A program made the position numbers and the translations under genes. From Pezicula radicicola (Eukaryota > Ascomycota > Leotiomycetes > Helotiales > Dermateaceae), in the NCBI GenBank assembly GCA_003008705.1, contig PDUO01000019.1, forward strand, positions 368,552-432,551: a DNA stretch of 64,000 bases, in the 5' to 3' direction. The notes below the pieces were generated by a model. It had not been told where the DNA came from, did no database searches, and saw only the letters and a program-made list of their open reading frames with translations. Numbering within the stretch: position 1 is the stretch's first letter; each line of letters opens with the position of its first letter. Shown piece by piece: positions 1 to 10,226 of this stretch.

Positions 1-207
1 GGGGCTTGTAGAGTTCCCCAGAGAGAGTTGCTTTAGAAAAGAGTTAGCTACAAGTATTCAAAGTTGGTGGTAAAGACCTTTAAGCATAAAATACGTTGGG
101 AGTGGGTTATGTGCTGGAGCTTACCCATTGGTTTGTTGTTGTGATAATGCGCCGATTAAACTAGGAACGCCGCCAACCAACGAGGTAATTATGTTGAGGA
201 GACCCAT
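1..207 (-). CDS. 5' end of a small unknown gene, cut by the window edge
   Basis: Two exons are visible on the minus strand: 125..207 and 1..30, the second running off the window. The intron 31..124 (94 nt) has donor GTAAGC, a CTAAC branch point and acceptor AAAG. Exon 1 starts at ATG 207 and encodes a short hydrophobic, Gly/Leu-rich start (MGLLNIITSLVGGVPSLIG) followed by a Gln-rich turn. The frame stays open across the junction. A TATATAAAG box lies about 110 bp upstream. I do not recognise the family. The N-terminus could be an amphipathic or weak membrane segment. Moderate confidence that this is a real gene, based on the promoter, start and splice signals together. Confidence 0.5.
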
Positions 208-311
208 GATGAATTTAGAGAACGAAACAATGGAAAAAGAGTAGGAAAGAAAAGTCAAGAGCCACTAAGCTTGATGATGAGCAAGAAAGAGAATAATCGA
301 GCAGGAAGAAG

Positions 312-325
312 TGCTTTATATAAAA
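312..325 (-). promoter_or_regulatory. TATA box of the truncated left-edge gene
   Basis: On the minus strand this reads TATATAAAG. It lies about 110 bp upstream of the ATG at 207, a normal distance for a fungal core promoter plus 5' leader. Confidence 0.45.
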
Positions 326-3048
326 GTTCACCTCTGATAACGCTTGCTATCTCTCCCCAACTGAGTGAGCGTGATGAGCATAGACCACATGAACCACAAT
401 TACCATGATCATCAAGATAATAAGAGAACCGACGCCATGGCTATCAGTCGCCTCGTGTTGAACCAATCCCCAAAGACCCGTGCAAAGGCCTGTATCCTAC
501 CTCTGGCTTCCACAATTAGCACCAGATCCTCTAAGCTGGTACTATTTTGCTAGCCAACACAACAATGCAGTCTCGTGTGAGAGATGGCAAAAGTTAGTGT
601 GCTTGTGGATGAAGTTTAAAAAAGCTTCCTGAGCAGAAATGAATGGAAGCACCATGCACGGTTCCTGTCGATCAAGGCGAGGCTCATCCCAAGGAAGCTT
701 ACTTCGTATATACATACATCGACAGGGACTAGGGAAGATCTGCATCCAGCATTGCATTGACCTATCATGCACAGGCCTTATCCACGCGACGCCAAGTTCA
801 GACGGCAGCAAGATGCACCACTTGGTACTACTTAGTGATTATGATTATTTCTGTATCAAGCAGACACAGTACCATTATTACCGTACTGACTTGCTTTATA
901 TTACCATACGTCAAATGCATGGCCTTCCACTGGACTTACTGTACTTACTGTACTGTATAGCCGCACAGCGTCAAAAATATTTCCGACCAAGATTCGGAGC
1001 CAAGTATAATGTGGTGCCTATTTATGGGCGCGCTCTGTGCGTTAAACGAGGAACTATCCTCTTCTAGTCACTTTGGGACGAAAGCTCCAACCCGTTTTGA
1101 CTCTCTCAAGCGACACTGCAGTCGCATGAGCATTGCACGCCTCAAGCAAAATAGGTAGAGCGCAAACAAATTAGACCATTCGTTGGTCTTCAAATACGGG
1201 ACGGGTTTTCAAAAAGCCTTCGTATGTAGCCTTGCTAAGCCGTTCACAGCAGAAAGAAAACGATGGGATACGGGAGGCTTAGCGGCGTTCAAGATTCAAC
1301 GTCAGGAGCGGACAAAACAACGGGTGTATGAGGTATTGGATGAAAAGCCCTCCATAAATACGTGAAAAGCTAGTTCGTGGCATTATTCCACCAGAAAAGT
1401 ATTATCATGGATGCAAATCTGTGTGGTTGCATTCTGCACTGCCTGTGCCTGGCAACTGGGTAAGCGTTTTGGCAATGTTGAGATACTTCTGGTAAACTAC
1501 TCATCCTAATCGAGGGTTAGGCGCTGGCTATGGCGCCATATGTGCCGTATTTGGAGGATTTTAGTACTGGTGAAAATCCGCCAGTTTATTTGGACCGAGT
1601 GCGGCTTGAAAGTCTAAATGTATAGTCAGTGCCCACCGTGCAGCGTTTCAAGTTTTGGACTTACAAGTAGAGCTAATATTTGATGTTCGTAGAGCATGTC
1701 AGGTCGCCGCAAGCGCTGCGACTACTGTTGTTTATGTCGTATTCCACAACATCCGAGTAAGAATTTAAGATCGACTGCCCCAAAGAAGCATTTGAGAGAA
1801 CGGCACGAGTAAACCACCAGCAGCCATTAGACGCAAAAGGGGCAAAGAGCGTGATATCCCTAGAAATGCTCAGATATGGTGCAGCCACGACCTATTTTCT
1901 TTGGGAAGCATGCCCCTGTTCTACTTTGATGCTCAGATAACCCACTGAAAGGATATTTCAAGTTTGGATTCCGTGTGGCGTGAGTTCACGCAGCAGGAAT
2001 GGATGGCAATTCAGCTTCATACAGTTTAATCAAACTCGAGGCTTTGGCTTGCAGGCATGAGCTCTGAATGCACACAAAAGTGCGATTCAGTTTGGCCTTC
2101 GTGGCTGCGTAGGAGTCCATGCTTATATACGCCAAACTCTCGGGACGGCAGTCTTAAGATTTCAACCGACCTCCACGCGCTTTGCTTAGACTGTACCATT
2201 GTAGTTTTGATAGCAGGGTTCTGTTGACCATAGAGACTAGCAGTGACATTCACTTAGATGCTCACTTTCTGAATTCAACACTCACACAGCGGGCTAGAAA
2301 GCAATTCGAAACTGTAGGTGGCTTGTTATGTCGGGATTTCAGTATTAATATAGGTTGGGAGGGCCGACATAGAATTCGGCGACAGTAACAGTATGGCATT
2401 GTTGAGGGTGTTCATTCCGAACATCTGGGTCGGAGTATTTTTCAACGGTAAGCCCGCATTGTTTTGCTTGGATCGGGTGCCCGTAGCTTGCTTTGGTGGA
2501 TAACTCGTCTACCATGGGTACGGGAAGCATGAGGTGCATTCCTTGGGATCGGAGCAGAAGATTAGCTAAACTAATAAGAGCAAATCAAGGTCAGCCACCT
2601 CTCATGATATGGCTTGGCGCATCTTGCCTTCACTGACCGATGGCTTCCTATGACAGGTTTAAGTAGTACATGTGTAGGTCAACGCCATCTCACATCGATT
2701 GTAAAAATTATAGATAATCTGCGAGAACCTGTAAATCCGATGGCATGAAACCTCAATGTCGGGAATATTCCATCCCACGAGCATCGGAAGAAAAAGAATT
2801 CTCCGACCTGGCTTCAAGTTGAACTAGCATGCATGTAACTATTGACGTTTCGCATAGGTAGGAATGTGCTGGTCCATACTTGCTAAGTGATGCCATACTG
2901 GGGCGTCAGGTGTATATGACTGACGACGGCGAGATAGGATACGCTAAAAACTGCCCGTAGGATGCAGCGTTAGCTGTGTTCTACAGATGCTGATGGAATA
3001 GTCTTCTATAGTAAATGGCAATCCTCGAGGAGGCGAGCAATTATAACT
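326..3048. other. Long stretch with no supportable gene
   Basis: Only short open frames are present, overlapping on both strands, with no recognisable domain and no consistent splice chain. A few minus-strand frames (1673..1888, 2026..2253, 2345..2539) are of mixed composition and could be relics of a decayed gene, but I could not join them into a credible product. Confidence 0.4.
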
Positions 3049-3660
3049 TCACCACGATATTTGGAACCTCGTAAAAGCTCTAACTTGGTAGGGCAAGGTC
3101 TGTATAGGAACGAGTCTCCTATCAATTGTTTCAATTTTATGGTCGAGTTTGGTTCCTGCAGCATTCATACCTTGTCGTGATACATGAGAACAGATAATGA
3201 CGATAGCAAATTGAGGCCTGGAAGTCGAACTGCAAGAGGCCAGCCGGCAGAAGATCTTTGTCACTTCTAGCGGGGACGTCAGCAAAGACAATGCAATCTG
3301 ATAGGGAATCACACGTATTCTCAACGCTAAGCCCGTGGCAATTTAGATTCCAGCAGCTCGAGTACTTCTTTGTATCAAAAGGTACTATGTTCACCTCAGG
3401 CATCTGCGGCAAATTCTTATCAAGCTCAAAACAAGGCCCTAGTCATTTCTCATAAGTTAGGCTCAGAATACATCCACTGTCCTAGAAATTCAGTAGTCAC
3501 ATCAAGGTTCCCAATGATCGGATATGTTTGAAATGGTGTTGATACAGGTCGAAATTCCTCAAAGTGCAAGGGGGCCGCTGGTATAGTCCCCTGGTATATT
3601 TCAACAAGCCTTTCCGACAGAGCCTTTCCTTCTCATACAGAGCTCGAAATTCGTAGAGCT
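3049..3660 (-). pseudogene. Possible decayed gene, unknown family
   Basis: Minus-strand frames at about 3480-3650, 3137..3412 and 3049..3324 have coding-like composition but lie in different frames separated by stop codons. No splice signals join them cleanly. The upstream piece is about 55 codons without a stop (it includes EFRPVSTPFQTYPIIGNLD). I recognise no family. It may be a degraded gene or only chance open frame; low confidence. Confidence 0.15.
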
Positions 3661-3750
3661 TAAAATTCTTGTACAATTATGTAACGCCTGTCTCCAAAGT
3701 AGGAAATCGCCATGATTCTTGGGTGTATCCCTTCTCGTCTCATTCCTTGC

Positions 3751-4303
3751 TCATGATTGTCGGTATGGTTGTCTCGACATAACCAATGGTCGTCTTCGAG
3801 AACGCGCGAAGGCCTCGGCGGCTAGTTGGGAAGTGGTGTCAGATCGGATGGTGCTTCCTATGGACATAAAGAAGCTGTTCGCAGACTCGTTAGCATACAA
3901 CTCAAGACCACATAGTAATGCAGATATTTTAGCATACCCAAATGTCGCTCCCGAACCAAGCATGTATTGTCCAAGTGTTCTCATCACCCCGTTGGGTCCA
4001 GCACCGTAACGCATGATGTTTACAGAACCTGTGATGATTGTGAGTACAAGGTGGAAGTAGAGGACATTGTGCAGCGTACCAAAGATGAAACCAATGATTA
4101 TCCCGACAGCTGCAATTCTATTTTAGTACATGGTGTAGTGTTGTTGTTAATCCGACTTACTGCCACCCATCATAGCTCCCATCTTGACTGTTTCTTTGAT
4201 CAGCGCATGCTCTTCTCGCGAACAGATTTGGGCAATTCCATGGAAACATACACTTGTCAAGAGTGGACTGACCACCCATCGGAGGCCCAGCTACTACAGG
4301 CAT
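3751..4303 (-). CDS. MGR2: Mgr2/ROMO1-type mitochondrial inner membrane protein
   Basis: Five exons on the minus strand: 4252..4303, 4161..4187, 4080..4109, 3938..4028 and 3751..3874. They total 324 nt, giving a 107-residue protein. The introns (64, 51, 51 and 63 nt) have GT..AG ends, and two have CTAAC branch points. The product carries the family hallmarks in order: KMGAMMGGTVG, then GFIFG, then RYGAGPNGVMRTLGQYML and GSGATFGFFMSIGS, so both glycine-zipper transmembrane hairpins are complete. In yeast Mgr2 couples TIM21 to the TIM23 presequence translocase and gates lateral release; ROMO1 is the animal homologue. The C-terminal tail is Arg-rich and poorly conserved. No single open frame covers the gene. 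It lies 0.8 kb upstream of the FHA gene and is divergent from it. Confidence 0.93.
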
Positions 4304-5137
4304 GTTGAGAGGTATCAAAGGAGGTTTGCGAAAGTAGAGAGATACTTTTGGTGAATAAGGCGCATCAGTGATGAGGCTTGCCAGGCCACCGCAAAATCTC
4401 AAGTGGATCCGAAGACTAATTTGGCCGCCCCGAGAATGCGGAGTTACAATCACTCACGTGCTACCATATTTCAATACTATCACGTGCGTAGTGCAACACC
4501 CCCATCTCTATGTGCAAGAAGGACATTTTTATGAAGGCACGATAAATTTACAACTGTTTTTGCTTGTTCCTAAGCCTTGAATGTGCAGGCTGTGTCGACG
4601 TGTTTTCCACTGGATGGGCTTTGAGCTGTCTCGTGCTTCTAATCATCCGCGCACCTATGCTATGATTGGCTCGCCAGTTTCTCATCTCACGACTTCATAC
4701 GATAGCCCAGTACAGTCTCAAAAAGAAGCCATCAAAGCCCAAAGGCACATTTGCAATTGCCCTGACTGCTCCACCTCTTGGAACCACTTCAATGTGAGTA
4801 TCTCAATGATATCCCCGCTTTCCCGACTTCTTACAGGTCCGCCGTGATGTCACAGTCGCCCTTTAGGGGTTCCTTTGAAGCGCCACCGAATGGGACTTCA
4901 ATCGCTGACAATCTTCAACAACGTAGTGCGACAAACCTGTCCTTCGTTTGTGAGGCTCGAAGTGTATTCTGCCATATGCAACAATATTCGACGCAGAATT
5001 GCAAGATCTGTGTTGATAACTGCTTGATGGGGTAAGGGGGACGAAACACATTACACGATTTGGCAGCGCCGCTACTACCCACGGCCATCCTTAGACCACC
5101 AACTATCTAGAGAAAAAACCCTACCGAAGTCCTACAG
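4304..5137 (+). promoter_or_regulatory. Divergent intergenic region and 5' leader of the FHA gene
   Basis: This separates the minus-strand Mgr2 gene from the plus-strand FHA gene, so it must carry both promoters. It holds a CACGTG-like core near 4456 and short upstream ORFs (for example 4581..4847) with no domain content. I see no coding gene here. Confidence 0.4.
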
Positions 5138-7447
5138 ATGACGGCTGTAGCGAATCCGCCGAGTTTTCAACAGATCAACCGGTCAGCATGGGGCTCTAGC
5201 CAAGGAGGTATGAATGCCGACTCAGACGTTGCCCGAATGTTCATGCCACGCAAGAGCGCGCAACGCTCTAACTCGTCTTCATCAATAGCCTCTAGTTCAT
5301 CCTCATCCTCGACAACCACGATTGCACAGTCTGTTCCACAAACCAATGGCGTATCGATGCCCGTGACCGGTGATTTAAGCGCATGGGGGACGCAAGGTGC
5401 AGCAAAGAGAAAACCACAAAGAGCTGGACCGTGGCCTACGAGCAAAGCAGAGGCAATGTCAGGGGTATCGACAGCTCGACCACAATCAATCCTGACTCCA
5501 AATGGCACTTCTGCTGCATCATCCATGTCATCCATACACCAACCTGCTCCTATGGTTCCTTCACAACATCTACAAAATCCTGGTACGCAACAGACAAACG
5601 GCAACCGTGGTGCTGCGCAGCCTGTTGGAGAAGGAAATCCAGTTCTTTATCTGCTGTCCATGAATGGAACTTTTGAAAGGAAGACGATATCAGTGCCATA
5701 CTACCCTGACAGTATCCGCATCGGGCGCCAGACAAACGTAAAGACTCTTCCCACACCTACGAATGGATTCTTCGATTCAAAGGTGCTTTCACGTCAACAT
5801 GCAGAGATATGGGCGGATAGAAATGGAAAAGTCTGGATTCGAGATGTCAAATCTTCAAACGGCACCTTTGTGAACGGCGCTCGCCTTTCACCAGAGAACC
5901 GCGACTCAGAGCCTCACGAACTTCAGTCGCAGGACCACCTCGAGCTTGGTATTGACATTGTCAGCGAAGATCAGAAGACGGTCGTGCATCACAAGGTTGC
6001 AGCGAAGGTGGAGCATGCGGGCTTTTTGGGAACAACTAACAACGTCCTGGACATGAACTTTGGAGATCTCGATCCTGCAAATGGAACAATGATGCTGCCC
6101 TCTCAGAGTGGTATGCCATTTAGGGGGAGATCTGGAAGTCAAGGATCAGTACAGAGCAACGGACGAATTATACCTGCGGGAAGTTTGGCTGGTAGCCAGA
6201 TGACTGGCATGAGCCAACCAAGGCCGATGAACTTTTGGCTAACACCTGTGACAACTGAGCAGATTGTTAAGAGGCTTACGGTAAGCCTCATGAACTGTAC
6301 TGAGACTCAAATGCTAACTATAAAACAGCACGAAATGAGGACTGCGCGACTCCAGACAAGTGACCTGGGACGAACAGATGGATTTATTGCTAGTATTTTG
6401 TCCAAAGACGAGATCAAAGCGAACGACAAGCCAGCTGCTGTAGATCCTGTCAAACCTCCACAGTTAAACGGCACTTCTCTGCCTTTTCGAGTCGATCCAA
6501 AACCACGATTTTCCGATCCTCCAGCACCGCCTCCTCAGCAACCTCTTCCTGAAAAGCCCGACTCGGCGCGCTCCCAAGCAGCGACTGATCCATCTTCTCC
6601 CGCTTCACTCAAACGATCAAACACAGAGCGCCCTCGATCGGTACACAATGGGTCCCCTCAACGCCAGGAACCGACGAGCCAAATTATAACATTGGTTGAG
6701 GCTTTAGCATCCGCAAAGAAAGAACTAGACTCGCAAAGTGCACGAATGCGCGACTTAGAAGAAATGCTTCAGAAGGAGCGGCAAGCAAGGGAAACTGCTG
6801 AGGAGACAGCACGAAAATTTGAATTGCAGACTTCAGATCTCAAGACAAATGGGCATGCTAAAGGAGGTGTAGTGACTTCTGTGCTAGAGGAGGCCTTCGA
6901 ACCGCCATCGGAAATCTTAGAGACCCCTGGAGAGCAACAAAATGGGAACCCAATAGATGCTCAGGCTATGAGCGATTCGGCTTCATTACTGGAAAAGCAG
7001 TTGGAGGCAATGATGGTAGATATGGAGCAGATGAAGCAGCAGATGGAGACATTTAAGACACGAGCTGAGACTGCAGAGGCAGAAAGGGATGAAGACCGGA
7101 AAACCCTGGCAGAAATGGTACAAAAGATTCGGTTAGAAGAGACCACTAGACGGTCAACGTCAACAGAACGTGGACCATCACCATCCACGGACGGTATACA
7201 GAACCACGAGTCTGGTAGCGAGGCACTTCTTGGCCCGCTATTGCAGAAGAGCGACCTGTCCAATGGAGCGGCCATTGGTTCGGCTGGTGGGAGGCCAGCA
7301 ACAGGTACCTTCGCAAGACCTCCAGGTGGTCCGGATCCTTTGATGTACCAGTCGGCTCCGTATGCTTCAATGTTAGGGGTTGTTCTCATAGGGATGGGTC
7401 TCATGGCGTACTTAAATGGTTGGCAATCACCAAAAGTGGACCGATAG
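5138..7447 (+). CDS. ham-4: FHA-domain, coiled-coil, tail-anchored STRIPAK protein
   Basis: Two exons, 5138..6280 and 6329..7447, give 753 residues. The N-terminal ~160 residues are Ser/Gln-rich and probably disordered. An FHA phosphothreonine-binding domain spans about residues 167-290, with the GR, SRQH, SSNGT and NG signature positions all present. A Pro-rich linker follows. Then come two coiled-coil blocks (around nt 6690-6850 and 6975-7140), and a hydrophobic segment ending about 10 residues from the C-terminus, which is a tail anchor. This order matches SLMAP, yeast Far9/Far10 (Vps64), Neurospora HAM-4 and Sordaria PRO45, the FHA subunit of the STRIPAK complex at ER/nuclear envelope/mitochondrial membranes, needed for cell fusion and fruiting. 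The intron is 48 nt with no stop, so unspliced RNA would also be in frame. Assignment rests on domain order rather than alignment. Confidence 0.88.
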   Translation: MTAVANPPSFQQINRSAWGSSQGGMNADSDVARMFMPRKSAQRSNSSSSIASSSSSSSTTTIAQSVPQTNGVSMPVTGDLSAWGTQGAAKRKPQRAGPWPTSKAEAMSGVSTARPQSILTPNGTSAASSMSSIHQPAPMVPSQHLQNPGTQQTNGNRGAAQPVGEGNPVLYLLSMNGTFERKTISVPYYPDSIRIGRQTNVKTLPTPTNGFFDSKVLSRQHAEIWADRNGKVWIRDVKSSNGTFVNGARLSPENRDSEPHELQSQDHLELGIDIVSEDQKTVVHHKVAAKVEHAGFLGTTNNVLDMNFGDLDPANGTMMLPSQSGMPFRGRSGSQGSVQSNGRIIPAGSLAGSQMTGMSQPRPMNFWLTPVTTEQIVKRLTVSLMNCTETQMLTIKQHEMRTARLQTSDLGRTDGFIASILSKDEIKANDKPAAVDPVKPPQLNGTSLPFRVDPKPRFSDPPAPPPQQPLPEKPDSARSQAATDPSSPASLKRSNTERPRSVHNGSPQRQEPTSQIITLVEALASAKKELDSQSARMRDLEEMLQKERQARETAEETARKFELQTSDLKTNGHAKGGVVTSVLEEAFEPPSEILETPGEQQNGNPIDAQAMSDSASLLEKQLEAMMVDMEQMKQQMETFKTRAETAEAERDEDRKTLAEMVQKIRLEETTRRSTSTERGPSPSTDGIQNHESGSEALLGPLLQKSDLSNGAAIGSAGGRPATGTFARPPGGPDPLMYQSAPYASMLGVVLIGMGLMAYLNGWQSPKVDR
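6281..6328 (+). other. 48-nt in-frame intron without a stop codon
   Basis: Donor GTAAGC, branch point GCTAAC and acceptor ACAG mark an intron of exactly 48 nt. It is divisible by three and stop-free, so retention would add 16 residues just after the FHA/linker region. Splicing joins KRLT to HEMRTARLQ. Confidence 0.85.
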
Positions 7448-10226
7448 GGGATGTTTTCCCTCGATTTGTAATATGGAAAGCGACAACGCGACACGACATG
7501 GTCAGCGAGACCACAAACACATTGACTCTTATTTTCCTTTGTCATATTGTCAAGGCGTTTACCACGGGCATTGGCTGTACAAACTGGTGGGTTGGTTTGG
7601 GGCAGCATATATGACGACGACCAAGGGTTCTTCTGGTCATCCTTCATTATTTGGTTTTTCTACAACTGTTCTTCTGTTTCGTTTCTATGGTGACGAGGAA
7701 ATGAAAGGTTGCATTGGGTTCTTGTATTGCCAGATCAATGGGGTTTCTGCTTGAGTGCGCTTGAGATGACGAATACGTTCTTGTCAATACTCACCCTTTT
7801 TAATTGAATCGAGGGACTCGATGACTCTACCACATTACTCATTTACAGTGTCTCATTTGTTAACTTGAAAGTTGGATGCCCGCCTCACATCGGGTTGGCG
7901 AAGATGCTGGAGTTTCGAGTGTCGAGTATTGCCATCGCAATTCCTCGTTTGTGCCAGTCGTATCACTAACACACGAAGGAAAATCATTTTTGTATTATAT
8001 AGATTGCCATGACTGTTTTTCAAGTTTCATTCACTGCTGTGTACATTTCTTGTGAGCCCTGGCTCTTCTACTCGTGTCTTTCTCCGACTAGGTAGGTCTA
8101 TGTAGGTAGGTAGGCATTTATCAAAGGCAGGTAGGCACAGATGATTAGCCTATTCCTATATTACTCTTACTGTTATTATCGATTGTTAGTCAGTTAGCTT
8201 TTATGGCTCCGAGAATCGTGAGAATTAGGTTCTAGATACTCTGTTCTGGTGTGATCTGTTGAGGGTAATGTATGCAAGGAACAATATTTGGGTCTTTACT
8301 TGAATGTTGTTTACTGTGCTATGTTTTGGTTTTGCTTTCTTCCACTTTGTACTTGTATGCTCAGGGGTTTTAAATGTTGGGTATTAATTATCTACTTGTG
8401 CTAATTTATATATTTTGTTTAATAATGGCTGGAGCATGTGCTAACATTATTGCTCTTTCACGTTACATTGCTAACTACAACAAGAACCATATACCTCAGC
8501 ATGCGGACCGGTCCGAATTTTTAAGCTTTTCCCTGAGATTTATGCTTACTTCTTTGTGATCACGACCAAAAGAGCTTCCTGCGGTATCAGACGCGTAAGC
8601 ATTACCGGAGGCTTCTGCACTTTCAAATCATAATAATACATTGTCTCGCTTCATTCTTTTTGCTCTTTTTTGAGAACTCAAAGTATCTAACCACTACGAA
8701 GCAAGTCGAAATCAAGGGCTAAGTCCTAGCAAAATGCCATATATACTTGTTGACTATTCTTTTGTACACCATGCCCACCACTGTAGAGGTTTGAGAATTA
8801 CAGAACCTGGAGGTGTCTTATACTTACAGAGAGAGCTCAGAATGGATATTCTAATGTGCCCCTTTTACTTGTGTGGAGTTGGGCTTTAGGAAAGAAACGG
8901 GAGATAGCGACTTCATTTATTTATTGGGTCGTCACTTGATGTAGTTGGAAGCGAGACCCATATATATTTAAAAACGGCTTACCACCAAGCAATCATTTGA
9001 TCCTACGCTATAAGATATTAAGGAGACCCTGGTATTTGTAGGTCGCCGAGAACATTGTACAGGTCCCCGGCTCTTAGAGAACAATGACATTGGATCTCCG
9101 AGTAGTTACTGACTCAAGCTAATTGAATCGCTGTAAACGTCAACGTCTACCTCAAAAAAATCAACCGAAAAAAAAGAGAAGATTACTGCAAGCTTGTAAC
9201 ATCCTTATGCTTATTCTCTTGTCCTCGTGCTTACGATGTGCATATATCATTTGATTCGTTGAAGTTAAGCCAATAATTTTATTGACAGAGATCTCAGATC
9301 TGGGGTTACAGTACACTAGCCATTGGCAGCGCATATGTAATTATAACTCGCTCTATTGAGAATAATCGAGATCGAACCTTCGGCAAGATACTTCCGTACA
9401 CATGTATACACATGGAGTGATGGTCGTAGCTCTCAACTTTGAGGCTGTACTTTAAAATATTGACTCGCGGCTCCAACAATTACAATGCATGTAGGATTTA
9501 CCAACTTCTCGGAGTGACTTCCGAATAGTGCTTTGGTTGTTGTCGCCCCTGTTCGAATTCATATTGAAGAATATATTAAAATCAATAATACGACCAGACC
9601 AGCTCATTCGCTTCACTAAGTTATCTCTTGGTACTTCCTCCTTTTCAACATTTACAAACTTCTGGCCAATCAAAGCCATTGTAATTGTTAAATCAAATGT
9701 GGCGAAGGAGGCCCTGAAAACAGGACTCTGCCTTGCTGGGTCGCAGTAACAATCTGGTCAGGGCAGCCTCCGCTAGATCCTATCGATGGCGGAACTCTAT
9801 TCATCTAGCAACCCCTCCTAAACTATAGAAGTCTAAGTTGATAGCAGCTTCTAATGCTTTCTGTAGGGTGACAATATCCATCGGTATCCTTCTAGATGAC
9901 CCGGTAGTGTGGCGCGAGTGGGGTGCTGGGTAGACGCTAGCACCCTTTTTGGCAGCTCAATCTCACTCCGTCAATGCCAAATGCCGGTTCCGGGCCGATG
10001 ATTAATTCTCCCCCCCCCCCAAGGCGGGCGGGCTTCCTCTCTATCGATTGTGATGCTTGTCACTTGCTGCAAGCCCTCAAAGTGACTGACTGACTTGCTG
10101 TATGGTAGGCGACCACACCAGCCACTTCGACCGACGACTTCCTATAATCTATCCTCCCAACTTCAATGTTGTCGACCCTTATAGGCGTTGTGTTATATGT
10201 AACACATCGCACTCACCGCACTGCGA
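7448..10226. other. Intergenic region between FHA gene and regulator gene
   Basis: AT-rich without credible coding frames. It contains short GTAG-type microsatellite copies at about 8088-8135 and a C-homopolymer near 10009-10020. The last few hundred bases are the promoter and leader of the regulator at 10227. Confidence 0.5.

Noticed and set aside
639..1067. 142-codon plus-strand open frame
   Set aside because: Composition without domain or codon pattern, overlapped by a minus frame. Treated as chance.
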